From NCBI GenBank assembly GCA_031769625.1, contig JAUIMM010000017.1, forward strand, positions 2,780,501 through 2,844,500: 64,000 nucleotides of DNA, read 5' to 3'. The stretch is from Taudactylus pleione. Lineage: Eukaryota; Chordata; Amphibia; Anura; Myobatrachidae. A program made the position numbers and the translations under genes. Below, one piece after another: positions 10,676-21,498 of this stretch (the first letter of the stretch is position 1; every line of letters begins with the position of its first letter). A model generated the notes under the pieces. That model was not told the DNA's origin. It saw only the letters and a list, made by a program, of their open reading frames with translations, and did no database searches.

Positions 10676-10741
10676 TTGTATGGAATATTTGAATCAGACC
10701 TTTACTGCAAGACCAGACATACGTGATACACCCTTAGAAAA

Positions 10742-11228
10742 TGTAGATTTTACGTTTTACATGGATGGGAGTTGTCATAGACAAACTGACATAGGTGAAT
10801 AATGCACAAATTATGCTGTTGTAAATGATGAAGATGTTGTAGAAGCTGAACCACTTGGTCCACCTCACTCAGCACAAGTAGCTGAGCTGGTGGCATTAAG
10901 GAGAGCATGTGAACTGGCAGAAAGTAAGTCAGCTAACATCTACACTGACTCCAGGTACGCCTTCGGAGCTCCTTGGCGTCTTAGAAATTTTATGACAGCA
11001 GCAGGCACACTAGTCACACACTCATACCACATAACAGAACTGTTGACAGCAATTCAAAAACCAAAGGCAGTAGCCGTCATTAAGTGTAAAGCCCACACGT
11101 GCAAGGAACACCCAGTGTCACTGGGCAATAACAGGGCAGACGAAGCTACCAAATGTGCAGCAGGTTTAAGAGTAAACATGCCAATTAATCAAATGATGGT
11201 TTCCAAGCAATTGATGTGCAGAAATTAA
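10742..11228 (+). pseudogene. pol: Retroviral RNase H, broken
   Basis: This domain removes RNA from the RNA-DNA hybrid. All four acidic catalytic positions can be seen: Asp in YMDGS, Glu in AQVAELVALRRA, Asp in YTDSRYAFG and Asp in GNNRADEATK. A TAA around 10798-10802 lies between the first and second of these and a frame change precedes it, so the domain is not translated continuously. It ends at TAA 11226-11228, where integrase begins in the same broken polyprotein. Confidence 0.8.
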
Positions 11229-12280
11229 TTGAGATGCAAAATGTATGCTCCATACAAGAAAGGGCAGTCTGGAGATCAAAGGGATGTGTCCAAGAGTCCT
11301 CTGGACTGGAGAGATGGACAAGGTAGGCCTGTTGTACCCAAGACATATTACCCAACCTTGGCTGAGGCAGCGCACATTTTGACTCACCTAGGAAAGCAAG
11401 GTATGTGCACAAGGCTTCTCCTCTCAAGCTGAAAAGAGGGCTATGTCCTGTTTGACTTGCTTGTGGAAAAATGTAGGGAAAACAATCCCTACTGAGCCAT
11501 CCCACATCCCTCTGACAGACGGACCTTTTCAGGTAATACAAATTGATTTCATCCAATTACCACCTTGCAGGAATCTCAAGTATGTATTAGTTTGTACAGA
11601 TGTGTTTTCTAATTGGGTTGAGGCATATCCAGTTGCCACTAATACCACTGCTTTTACTGCTAAAAAGATTGTTCAGGAGTTTGTATGCAGATACGGTATC
11701 CCTAGAATCATAGAAAGTGAAAGTGGTACTCATTTCACAGGTGACGTCTTCCAGAACATGTGTAAGCTCATGGGTATTAATAGTAGACTTTACACCCCCC
11801 TACCGACCACAAGCCAGTGCCAAGGTGGAGAGGGTAAACGGTACTTTTAAGAACAAACTAAGTAAGGCCATGGCAGAGACTGGACTGGGGTGGCCAGAAG
11901 CCTTACCGCTCATCCTCCATAGCATCAGAACCACTCCTAGAGCTCTTCTTAATTTGTCCCCCTTTGAAATACTGTTTGGGAGACAACCGCACTTGATTGT
12001 AAGTCGACAGGACGATTTGAAAAGTAATAATGAGGTTACGGTAAAATATCCCATAAGCATGAGTAAACAGCAGGAGAAATTAAAATTGTTGTCACCTGAT
12101 ATACCTGAAACAAACTGTCATGATGTAGAACCTGGAGAATTTGTTATGATTCAAAATTTCTTACGTTCAGGTTGTCTGACAGATTGGTGGGAATGTCCGT
12201 ATCAAGTTTTGCTGACAAGTACAACATCCTTGAAAGTGGCAGAGAGAGATACCTGGGTCCATTCCACTCACTGCAGATAG
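11229..12280 (+). pseudogene. pol: Retroviral integrase, broken and with altered catalytic residue
   Basis: Integrase inserts viral DNA into the host chromosome. The zinc-binding HHCC domain is visible as HILTH near 11370 and CLTC near 11450, in different frames. The catalytic core runs from 11520. The first Asp is at 11545-11547 (QIDF) and the third acidic residue is Glu at 11828-11830 (SAKVERVNG). The second position (11719-11721) is Glu where Asp is expected, in IIESESGTHF. A frameshift lies in the cytosine run at 11794-11800. The C-terminal domain (PGEFVMIQN, ECPYQVLLTS) ends at 12280. Confidence 0.85.
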
Positions 12281-12417
12281 GTCAACCAAATGGTGGAGAT
12301 ACAAGGCGGAGTTGAGGAAGATAACGCAGACCTGTCAATTGCGAGCTTGTTCCGGGAGATTTAAAGACTGCAATGAGATACCAGAGCAGGAGAAATTTGC
12401 AGTCCACTATTCCAGCA

Positions 12418-14225
12418 ATGGAATGGCGGGCTGGGTTTGCTTCCAGAATTCTCATCATCCTTGTTTGGTTCGGGATGTCCTGTTTCTGGCGATATCAATG
12501 GAGTGGAGTCGGGAGAAGGAGCCATACATTCACAAGGGTGGTATCTGACCAAACTCAGTACAGTAATTGCTAAGAGATCTGTTATCCCAGAAACTCGGAG
12601 ACAGTGTGAGGGGTTATTGTCTGAGGAACACTGTATTTGTGAGTATTGTGGGTCCCTAATCAATGAGAGATGTCTCCAGCGGTGCCAGCCCAAGTATAAC
12701 CAGTATTGGGATGGGTATCCTTTAGAGCAGTGTTGGCTAACCTTGACACTCCAGCTGTTGTGGAACTATATATCCCAGCATGCCCTGCCACAGTTTTAGC
12801 ATGCCCTAATAGCAAAACTGTAGCAGTGCATGTATGTAGTTCCATAACAGCTGGAGTGTCAAGGTTAGCCAACACTGCTTTAGAGGATTATCATGCCTTG
12901 GTCGGCAAAGTCTTAAATTAGACTGAATGTTGGGTATGCTCTCACATACCTCAGGGACAACATAATGTAGGACTAGTACCACTCCCATTAAATGTCTCTG
13001 AGGTCCTTGAATTACATAAGGGGAAGATGCTGGATGGAAAATTTATTATGTCCAAGCCTTCAAATTTTAAGCTCCATCAGTACCAGGTGGATAGATCCCT
13101 GTTATGTTTAAACATCACCAATTCCAATAAACCAGGAGATTGGGAGGTGTCCAGGAACAATCAGACAATGACCTTTTCACACAGAGATGATAATGAACCA
13201 GTAGATGGTGGGCTTATACGCAACATTACCAGTGGAAGACACTTCCGGTATAAGCATACACTTAGTTCCACCAAGGTAATGGTTGGCAGAGTACCAGAAG
13301 GGTACTGTGCAGTTATTGTACAACCTAAAACATGTATTAGTAAAATGGGAAAATCTGGGGTAGGATTATTTGTCAGAGAATTGTGTCCGATGATAATGAT
13401 GCATTCTATTCCTTATGTACTCCAGATGATGTGTATTTTATATATGGAAGGAAAGCTTATAAGTGGCTCTCTCCGAGTTCCGAAGGTTTATGTTATCTGG
13501 GAAGGGTACTCCCAGAGGTTATGACCCTTACACATGGTGAAATGCTTGGTATCCATAAAAACACACCATCTCCATATCTTCATACGCATTACGAACACCG
13601 TGACAAAAGAAACATGATACCTGGTGACATACATGCAGCTACACAGTTGATTAGCGAACCAACTGGTTTCCAAATTTTAGTAGCACTAGATCCCACCAGG
13701 ATCGCTTGGGGTACTTTAAATTTTAGATACATCCAAGATCCTGCTAAATTAAAACATAATATCACCGAGATGTATGATGACACGTTCAGGTATACCGGCA
13801 AGGAGCTACAAGCTTATAAGAAAGAACTTGTGCAACATAGGCTAGTGTTAAAATATTTAACAGCTGTTACTGGTGGGTACTGTGTAACCTTGGCCACCCA
13901 GTTTGGTGTCAAGTGTTGCACATACATCACAAATAACTCTAGTGACCCCAAGGAGGTGATAGACCGGAAGATGGATGAAATTCTGCAGCTGAAATGGGAA
14001 TTTCGAAAGAACCATAATGCTTCACTGGCTGAAGTAGAGGAAAAGATAGAAGAGTGGTTCTCTTGGTTGAACCCTGTGAAATGGTTCTCCGGTCTAGGAG
14101 AATGGGTCCAGGAACTGGTTGCTATTGTGGGTAAGCTCTTGATCCTCATACTTATTGTCATTTTAGTAATTGGCTTATGTGTCAGGTGTGTTCCTTATGT
14201 ATTGAAGTGTAGAATATGTACATGA
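12418..14225 (+). pseudogene. env: Retroviral envelope glycoprotein, broken
   Basis: Env would mediate receptor binding and membrane fusion. An ATG at 12418 opens a signal-peptide-like stretch (FASRILIILVWFGMSCFW). A frameshift near 12500 follows. A 150-bp hAT MITE interrupts the surface subunit at 12728, and a TAG lies at 12919-12921. The CXXC motif (CWVC) is at 12928-12939. The reading frame changes again near 13390. RDKR at 13599-13610 is a possible furin site. The transmembrane subunit has a Cys-X10-Cys-Cys group (GYC...KCC), where C-X6-CC is usual, then a tryptophan-rich stretch and a ~20-residue hydrophobic anchor near 14131-14195. It is clearly non-functional. Confidence 0.8.
12728..12877. 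mobile_element. hAT MITE inserted in env (150 bp)
   Basis: The ends CAGTGTTGGCTAACCTTGAC and their complement form long inverted repeats. CTTTAGAG is duplicated exactly on both sides (12720-12727 and 12878-12885). An 8-bp duplication with CAG...CTG ends is the hAT signature. The insert postdates the provirus. Confidence 0.95.
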
Positions 14226-14608
14226 GAAACAGAGATTATGATGGTGGTAAGCAATGGTAATATGGATACCAAGGTCAAGGAAAAACTGTATTACAACTTG
14301 AATTAGAATGTACTATCAGATGATGAGAAGAAAAATAAAAAATTGTGTGGTCATGCATAGATGTATTACTAATGTTATTTTTAAACATCCTAGATAATGC
14401 ATTCTCAATCCCCCCCAAACTTCCTTTATAGGTTCGATGAGATCCCACATCCCACCAATGATCCCTATAGATCCTTAGATGGTGTATAAGGGTTGTTTTA
14501 CCCTCTTTTGAAATGCATTATTAACAGTTCAGTGACCTACTTGTGTCGCACCATTTATAACCTTGAATAATACATTATTATGCATGACTACAAAAGATTA
14601 AGAACAGA

Positions 14609-15182
14609 GGGCCTGATTCAGAGCCGGATGTTATTTGCGGACGGTCGTTCCAAAAAAGGGGCCGGCTATTTAAATTGAGCGCTCACTCTTTGCGGTTTGT
14701 TAACGCCTCTATGTCTGAGCGAGCGAACGAAAAATGCGCTCGCTATTTTGTAAAGACGCCCCTTTTCTGTTCACATCACACATCATCTCCGGTATTTATT
14801 AGATTAATCGGGTACATCAAAAGGCATAGGTTTTTCTTACCGTGATCACTGCGAGCAGTTCAGGCTAAAAGACAACCAACTGACGTGGTTGATGATGCTC
14901 CTTTACTAATTATGCACTCCCATTAAACGCCCTTTTGACCATTAGGCACGCCTGCATTCAGATCTCCACTCCCCTGTTTTCAAGCACCTTCCCCTGTTAC
15001 CACCCACAAACGGTACATTCTGTCAATCAAATTAGCAGCCCCTCGCTGTTTTGCGAGCACACGATTTCCGACTGTAATGACTGGTTTGCGCATGCGCATT
15101 ACAACCCATACACATGCGCAGTTGTGCGAACATCGCTCAGAGCGAACGAACGGCTGCTTACGAGCGGCTCTGAATCAGGCCC
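14609..15182. mobile_element. GGGCCTGATTCAGAG-family MITE (574 bp)
   Basis: The ends GGGCCTGATTCAGAG and CTCTGAATCAGGCCC are perfect 15-base inverted repeats flanked by AGA (14606-14608 and 15183-15185). It sits between env and the 3' LTR. The interior differs from most other copies and contains 'gagcgagcgaacg' blocks, so this is a distinct subfamily. Confidence 0.85.
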
Positions 15183-15210
15183 AGAGTGTGATAGCTTGTT
15201 GATTGCTATC

Positions 15211-15221
15211 AAAGGGTGGTC
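15211..15221 (+). other. Polypurine tract candidate
   Basis: AAAGGGTGGTC lies immediately before the 3' LTR, where the plus-strand primer is expected. It is short and contains pyrimidines, so the call is mainly positional. Confidence 0.45.
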
Positions 15222-15759
15222 TGTCGAAGCTGGATGATTGGCTGAGATCAAATCTTTGAAAATATCTGAAGACGCCATGTTTGCGTTATCTGCACGATGC
15301 CATCTGGCATAGTCAGTATAATATTATTGTGTATGGCGCTATTTATCGTTGTGTACATCTGCCGTGTTACTGCTCACTGTTAAAGTCTTTACATGATAAA
15401 TGCGCATGGATACACATATGTATGTAAAGACTTTATATATATTTAAAAATGCAAAGGTTTGGTCAGTGCTGGGAGACAAGTCCTGTGGACATGTCTGTGA
15501 CTAGTAATTGAAAAACAAACACATACTGTGAGGTGCAGACGAGTGTTTTCAATGAACCATTGTCTTTAAGTCTGATTATCATTGTATGCCTAAAGGAACT
15601 AGCATTTGCATTCCAAATAGTCTGGAGAGGCCTTTGATTACTTTGTGATTCCATCAAGTATCTGCTGGCCATCTCTGATCAGAACAACTCCATTGTCTGT
15701 AATTTTTGATCTTAGTTCAGACAGAAGTAATATTAATAATACCTGTTACTGGATAAAGC

Positions 15760-15797
<38 letters not shown>

Positions 15798-15824
15798 AAA
15801 ATCCATGACACTGATGCACATTTG

Positions 15825-15866
<42 letters not shown>

Positions 15867-16777
15867 CATACACTTAAACGATCACGTGTATCCACAATGC
15901 GTGCACACATATACACAGTTGCTATTGTAAATATAAACACACACACAGCGCATGTTTGTGCTGTACACAACCCATGCACACAGCGCACCTTTTACGCTGC
16001 GTGTAGATGCACAATGCATACTTACATATAATCATAAATATACACACACTCATAAAAGGTTCCTTCACATTAAACGTAATATTAGAGGTTTTAGTAGCAT
16101 ATAATTATGTTGTGAAATGTAGGTATATGATATTTAAGGTATACAACATGGTAGACATGGCATGTTTGGTACTATACTGACACTCTGTTTATTTCCAGAT
16201 ATCCGAACCTACCAGCGAGGGAGTCGCATCTTGCGTTCGATGGTTATGGATTATAGGAAATTATTGGTTAGAATGTATACTCTGTAATGTAGTGCCTTTA
16301 GCTAGTTTAAACCAATTAAAGAAAGACACTGTAAGCTCAAGAGACTGTAGAGAATTGGGACAAACCCCTAGTGAACTGTCCTATGAACTACAGCAAACAA
16401 AGTACTACAAAGACCAAGAGCATGAACCAATGGAATTATGTTTGTCTGTCTACATTGTTGGTATCATGATCTATTAGGGTATATAACCTGTGTCTCGGTC
16501 CCAGTCAGTAGCCATTCTTCTTGGATGACCACAGGCTTCTGGAGTGACAACTGTTTACTGGGACTGGTGTGCATGCGTACAAGCTGTACCTTTTGTATTT
16601 AATTGTCTTTGCGCTAATTGTGATAGATCATAGCGTGTAACTTACTTTTTGTTGCAATAAGAACTTTTTGTGCTTTGGAAACACAGTTGGGCTGGAAAGC
16701 AATTATTTATTGTGCGACAAGTAACGCTAAATAGCGTCTTGCGATTATTTAGGGGTAACGACAATACGGTATTCATA
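15222..16777 (+). repeat. 3' LTR (1,556 bp)
   Basis: It starts TGTCGAAGCTGG and ends ATTCATA, matching the 5' LTR. It lacks the MITE found in the 5' copy and so gives the empty site for it. It has shorter AT and CA tracts (15762-15867), the CCAAT-TATA pair near 16480 and GGTA at its right flank. Confidence 0.9.
16480..16486 (+). promoter_or_regulatory. TATA box of the 3' LTR
   Basis: TATATAA, with CCAAT about 50 bases upstream, copies the 5' LTR promoter. It could drive transcription into the right flank, where I see no gene. Confidence 0.5.
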
Positions 16778-16885
16778 GGTAAATACTGGGTGCATCTGCC
16801 TGTAGCCCACAAATGCTGGATAGCTTTCATTTTACACTGCAATTTAGATTTCACTTTAAACCTAACTTACCTACACTCTCAGAGT
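16778..16885. mobile_element. GGGCCTGATTCAG-family MITE, right half
   Basis: 'ggtaaatactgg...gtagcccacaaatgctgga' matches the reverse complement of the complete copy at 38579-38900 and continues the fragment at 3677-3796. The outer right terminus is missing: similarity stops near 16885 and GC-rich unrelated sequence follows. Confidence 0.65.
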
Positions 16886-17006
16886 ACCTGCTGCGGCGCA
16901 TGCCAGCTCCAGGCTGCACGCGGGGATCTCGCAATACTTGCGAGATCCCGCGCATGCTCAGTGGAGCCGGCCAGGACTGAGGCACAGTGCATCAGCACTA
17001 GGCTGA

Positions 17007-17207
17007 TTAAAAAGTGGGAGGCACATAAAGAAACCGTTGTAATTCCTACACCGTTCACCTGATTTGGATGTAATTACCCTCAAATTAAATCTGAAAGTCT
17101 GCAGTTAAAGCACATCTTGTTTGTTTCATTTCAAAGCCATTGTGGTGGTGAATAGAGGCCAAAATATGAAAATTCTGTCAATGTCCCAATATTTATGCAC
17201 CTGACTG
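17007..17207. mobile_element. Tc1-like transposon terminal fragment
   Basis: The segment from 'aaaaagtgggaggcacat' to 'atttatgcacctgactg' closely matches the terminal inverted repeat of the Tc1-like element at 58372-60022. Only one end is present, so this is a solo terminal repeat or deletion product. Confidence 0.85.
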
Positions 17208-18423
17208 TATATGTGTGGCTTGCAGTTACGATGTTTCCCATGAGGCCACATCCCCTGCCATGAGGCCACACCCCTTTTTCAGACACACGCCAAAAGCTTG
17301 ATACATCTCCCGCAGAGTCTGTTTTAGAGGAAATTGAGAAAAAATTTCAAGCTTTGTGAACTGATTCAGCCCCAGAACACCAATATCTGCAGAAAATTTT
17401 ATTTTTTTTGACACTGATTTTTTTTAAATATTATTATTATTATAGTTTTAAATATTTATTGAACACTGCATATGTATCTGGCTCACACAGCCCGCATTAC
17501 AGTGACTGAGAGAATGGAACTACAGAATATATGCAATTTCAACAATAAAGGTAAACATATAAACACACATACTGTATGTTAAAACTAAGTGACAATAACA
17601 TAGTCACTTACCTTAATGCCGAGGCTGTGTTCCTATACTCTTCAGCGGGACCACTGAACAAGGAGGAGGAGTGTGTGTGTGCAGTGGGGGGAGGGGTGGG
17701 GGTTCTGCGAGGGGGGGTGGGCGCGAGGGGGGGGTGCGGGGATGCCACAATGGGGAGTTGGGGTGGAAGCCTATAGGAGAGGATCAGTAAGGCAGCAGGA
17801 GCTGGGTGTAGGGGGTGCGGGCCCAGGAGGACGATCACCAGCTCCTGCTTGTCTCAGTGTTTATCATGTGACGGCAGGAGTGTTTCTATAATGGTTCAGG
17901 GTGTGCAGGGTCCAGGGGGGCCCACACCACACACCCTGCACCCATATTTCCTAATACTTACATCTCCGAAGTCCTATGTCGGCTGGAGAGGTGCTACACA
18001 GAACGCCTGGAAAGTGGGCGGAGTAGGGAAATCACCAGTGTCCTGCGCATGTGCAGTAGACTCCGGGAACTAGTCTGTGCCTGGAGTCTACTGTCTACTG
18101 AATGTGTCAGTACGCCACAGCCGCCGGAGAGGAGGGGACCCTAGATGGTGAGTGAACATGGGCCTCCTCCTCCCTAAATGCGCCCCTATGTGATGGTATC
18201 AGTGGGCGGGGCTTCAGCTGGATGGCTGCTGTAACATAGCACACCAGCCATTTAAAAATCTGCCCTGTTTTTTTGTCCCTAATCATCAGAGCCCGGTATG
18301 AGTGTTACCTTTGTCCCCCCCTGTCACCGGGCCTGCATTCCTGGGTGGTGACTGGGAAGTGACCTGAAGTGAACTCAAAAAAATCCTTTGCATGCGCGTG
18401 TTATAGGAGTGTCACAGGTGTGT
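17208..18423. other. Intergenic: AT-rich then GC-rich, no gene recognised
   Basis: The first 400 bases are AT-rich with short ATT repeats (about 17427-17442). From 17640 to 18290 the sequence is GC-rich with G runs and a palindrome around 17893-17943 (GGGTGTG...CACACCC). The open frames here have biased glycine/proline composition and no recognisable domain. Confidence 0.5.
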
Positions 18424-18944
18424 ATTGAAAGTAGGGATGTGCGCCAGACCATTTTTGCCGGATTTGGATTTGGTTCTAATTCGTCGTCCGGCTTTGGATT
18501 TGGATTTGGATTTGCCAAACTGCGGTGACTGGCTTTGGATTTGGATTTGGATTTTTTTACAAAAATTGACAAAAAAAGCTAAAATCACATAAATTGGTCT
18601 TTTTTTTCTTCCTAGAGTATTATTAACCTCAATAACATTAATTTCCAGTCAATTTAGACCATATCACAGCTTATAATATTGTTTTCAACATTATTGGCCA
18701 AAGGTTGCAGTGAGCTGACTGGTTACTAAGCGACAAAGCAGCGGCACAACGACACAGACACCACAGTATAAAGCACATCTATGACACATTGCCACACAGC
18801 AGTGGCAGAAATGAAAAGTAGTGCACCCACCCAGTGGGGTACGGCCAGCAGAGTCACAGTACTTGTTTACAAAGTGGGCTACGGCCCTAGGAGTCACAGT
18901 GCACAATCTTATTAGCATTACACCGCACATAGGGCCTGATTCAC

Positions 18945-19990
18945 ATTACACCATAAAGTAGTGTCTCTTATTTATGTTACGACACACAGTAGTGCCCCTT
19001 TTACACAATGCCCACAGTAGTGACCCTTTTACACAATGCCCACAGTAGCGGTGTCCCTTACACAATGTCCCCCAGCAGTGGTGCCCCCTATGCAGTCCCC
19101 TTAGTAGTACGGTCCACTATGCAGTGCCCCCAGTTGAATGCTCCCCAGTAGTATGCCCCCCATTAGCAGGCCCCCCCAGTAGTATGTCCCCCATTAGCAG
19201 GCCCCCCCAGTAGTATGCCCCCCATTAGCATGCCACCCAGTAGTATGCCCCCCCAGTAGTATGGCTCCCCCAGTAGTATGGCTCCCCCAGTAGTATGGCT
19301 CCCCCAGTAGCAGGCCCCCCCAGTAGTAGGCTGCTCCAGTAGTAGCCCCCCCTGTAGTATGGGCCCCCCCTGTAGTATGGCTCCCCCAGTAGTATGGCTC
19401 CCCCAGTAGCAGGCCCCCCCAGTAGTAGGCTGCTCCAGTAGTAGCCCCCCCTGTAGTATGGGCCCCCCCTGTAGTATGGCCCCCCCTGTAGTAGGCCCCC
19501 CCAGTAGTATGGCCCCCCCAGTAGCAGGCCCCTCAGTAGTATGGCCCCCCCAGTAGCAGACCCCCCCCAGTAGTATAGCCCCCCCCAGTAGCAGGCCCCT
19601 CTGTAGTATGGCCCCCCAGTAGTATAGCCCTGCCCAGTAGCAGACCCCCCCCAGTAGTGCAGACCCCCCCAGTAGTATAGCCCCCCCCAGTAGCAGGCCC
19701 CTCTGTAGTATGGCCCCCCAATAGTGCAGATCCCCCCCAGTAGTATGGCCCCCCCAGTAGCAGACCCCCCCCAGTAGTATAGCCCCCCCAGTAGCAGGCC
19801 CCTCTGTAGTATGGCCCCCCCAGTAGTATTGCCTCCCCCAGTAGCAGACCCCCCCCAGTAGTGCAGACCCCCCCCCAGTAGTATAGCCCCCCCAGTAGCA
19901 GGCCCCTCTGTAGTATGGCCCCCCCAGTAGTATAGCCCCCCCCCAGTAGCAGACCCCCCCAGTAGTGCAGACCCCCCCCCCAGTAGCGCC
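18945..19990. repeat. Minisatellite, CCCCAGTAGT(A/G) units
   Basis: Dozens of short degenerate units of the type CCCCCCAGTAGTATGG, with higher-order blocks of about 40-120 bases. The 318-residue minus-strand open frame (GGLYYWGG repeats) arises from the array. Related arrays occur at 28.8-30.2, 30.9-31.8 and 53.8-54.2 kb. Confidence 0.9.
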
Positions 19991-20028
19991 CCCGGACCTT
20001 TGACAAGTAAAAAAATAAAAAAAATAAA

Positions 20029-20037
20029 ACTTACCTG
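20029..20037 (-). promoter_or_regulatory. Consensus 5' splice site in hAT module
   Basis: On the minus strand the sequence reads CAG|GTAAGT, a perfect U1-complementary donor, at the boundary between the CpG-rich module and the minisatellite. It is conserved at the same place in three other elements. Use in vivo is untested. Confidence 0.5.
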
Positions 20038-20580
20038 TATCCCCGCTCCCGCGCCGTCCGCTCTGTCACACGCTGAGGAGGGAGCCGGAAGACGGAGCTC
20101 ATGTGTGAGCTCCAGCCGGCTCCCTCCGTGCAGCAGCCAATGAGAGTCTGTGTGACTCTCATTGGCTGCTGTAACAAACACACAGCTGCCGCTGGCGGCT
20201 GTGTGTCTGTGTCTGTGTAGGGCAGAGCGCTATCACTGCGCTCTGCCCTACACGCGAGGAGACCTGATGTCGGATTCTCTAGTGAGAATCCGACATCAGG
20301 CGGCCGCCGTTCGGCCCCGAACGGGGATCCGAGTCAGGCGGTGAACACCCGAACAGGGTTCGGGTGGACTCGGATCCCCAATGTTCGGAGCGGTTCGGAT
20401 TCCACAGAATCCGAACCGCTCATCTCTAATTGAAAGCTGTAGTGCCACAACCACAGAGGCTATGTTCAGCTGGAGACACTGCACCTGCCGATAGTGCATG
20501 CGAAGGTGCACCGAATGGGTAGTGTCTTCAATCACCAATTGTGTTGCACCGTGAAGCACTACTGAAAGTGGGCACTTTAG

Positions 20581-20894
20581 CATACCTCCCAACAATTCTG
20601 ATTTTGGTGGGACAGTCCTGATTGACTGTCCCGGTGTCCCACCCGTGGGCTTCAGTGTCCCGCGGTGGTGGTGGGAGGTTGGAAAGCCAACTTTCACACG
20701 CTGCTCTGATTAACAGAGCAGTGATGAATAGATACCGTGCACGACCCCAGCACCCTGGGCATTCCCCCATCGTGATGAAAACAGGGGACGTGCCCACACC
20801 CTGTGTCACAAGGCCATGCACCTTTTTTTGTGCACATGTGCCTTTGAAGTGCACCAGGGACTTTATTACTTTATACAAGAAGTTGGGAGGTATG
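20581..20894. mobile_element. MITE with CATACCTCCCAAC termini
   Basis: CATACCTCCCAAC at the left is mirrored by GTTGGGAGGTATG at the right. The interior has a palindrome (GGGACAGTC...GACTGTCCC). I could not find a clean target duplication. Confidence 0.6.
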
Positions 20895-21286
20895 GTTTCA
20901 GTCCTTGCACATTAAAGTACACTCTAGTACACAAGGAAAGGGCTGTATCTAGCATTGTATATTATCACCGCCGTCTGTGTAATTAACACAGAGCAGCCCA
21001 TTTACTTCTACCATTCATTTAGGACTTCTATTGGCTAAACTGTAATTATCTTTGACAAAGACATCTGAAACGTCTTTGTTGCAAAGTAAAAAGACAAAAT
21101 CATGTCCTTTCACTTATGGATTCCCTGCTGTACATGATATATAACACATCACTGCTGATACAGAGCGATGAATTTCTCATATGGACTGGACTCTGTGTAA
21201 GATTTGTCTGTAAAACCTAACATTTAAATTATAAAAAATAAGAATTTATTGGAAGGTACAAGGTCAAGGGTGAAATGTATATGTGC
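20895..21286. other. No feature recognised
   Basis: About 390 bases of AT-rich DNA. It contains a short hairpin (AAAGACATCTGAAACGTCTTTG) but no gene or full repeat that I can identify. Confidence 0.45.
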
Positions 21287-21498
21287 TATTATTATTATTA
21301 TTATTATTATTATTATCGTTTATTTATATGGTGCCACAAGTGTTCCGCAGCGCCTTACAAGGTACATAACCAAAAGGTGACTTACAGTAAAATACAATAC
21401 AATGAAGGACAAGGACATGGCTAATATACATTGATACATAGGTGGCCATAACACCCAATTAAGCAACAAAGCATACGCACCAAGTGTTAGGTATCCTA

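Larger units (their letters stand above)
3797..16777 (+). mobile_element. Endogenous retrovirus, class I (gamma/epsilon-like), defective provirus
   Basis: A full-structure provirus of about 13 kb: 5' LTR, proline-tRNA-type primer site, leader, gag, pro, RT, RNase H, integrase, env and 3' LTR. GGTA flanks both ends (3793-3796 and 16778-16781), a 4-bp duplication as expected for gammaretroviruses. Class is supported by gag and pol sharing a frame across a single UAG, an integrase C-terminal domain ending in the GPY/F-like 'ECPYQVLL', and an Env with CXXC and a Cys-Cys pair. Every gene carries stops or frameshifts and three DNA transposons are inserted, so it is not competent. In one aligned ~215-base LTR stretch I counted about five substitutions and one small indel between the two LTRs (2-3%), so it is fairly recent despite the damage. 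Confidence 0.9.
18432..20428. mobile_element. Non-autonomous hAT element with minisatellite (1,997 bp)
   Basis: ATTGAAAG is duplicated exactly at 18424-18431 and 20429-20436. The ends are TAGGGATGTGCGCC and GAACCGCTCATCTCTA. The left 500 bases match the 3' region of hAT elements at 40.0-40.3 kb (reversed). The middle is a CCCCAGTAGT-type minisatellite. The right part holds the shared CpG-rich module: a splice-donor consensus, 'ccggctccctccgtg' and an inverted CCAAT palindrome. There is no transposase, so it would depend on a hAT source in trans. Confidence 0.85.

Noticed and set aside
18945..19990. CRISPR-like repeat array
   Set aside because: Units are contiguous with no unique spacers, inside a vertebrate transposon. 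The same holds for the other arrays.
19225..20181. 318-residue minus-strand open frame, GGLYYWGG repeats
   Set aside because: It follows the CCCCAGTAGT minisatellite and has no start context or domain. Similar frames appear in every related array in unrelated phases.
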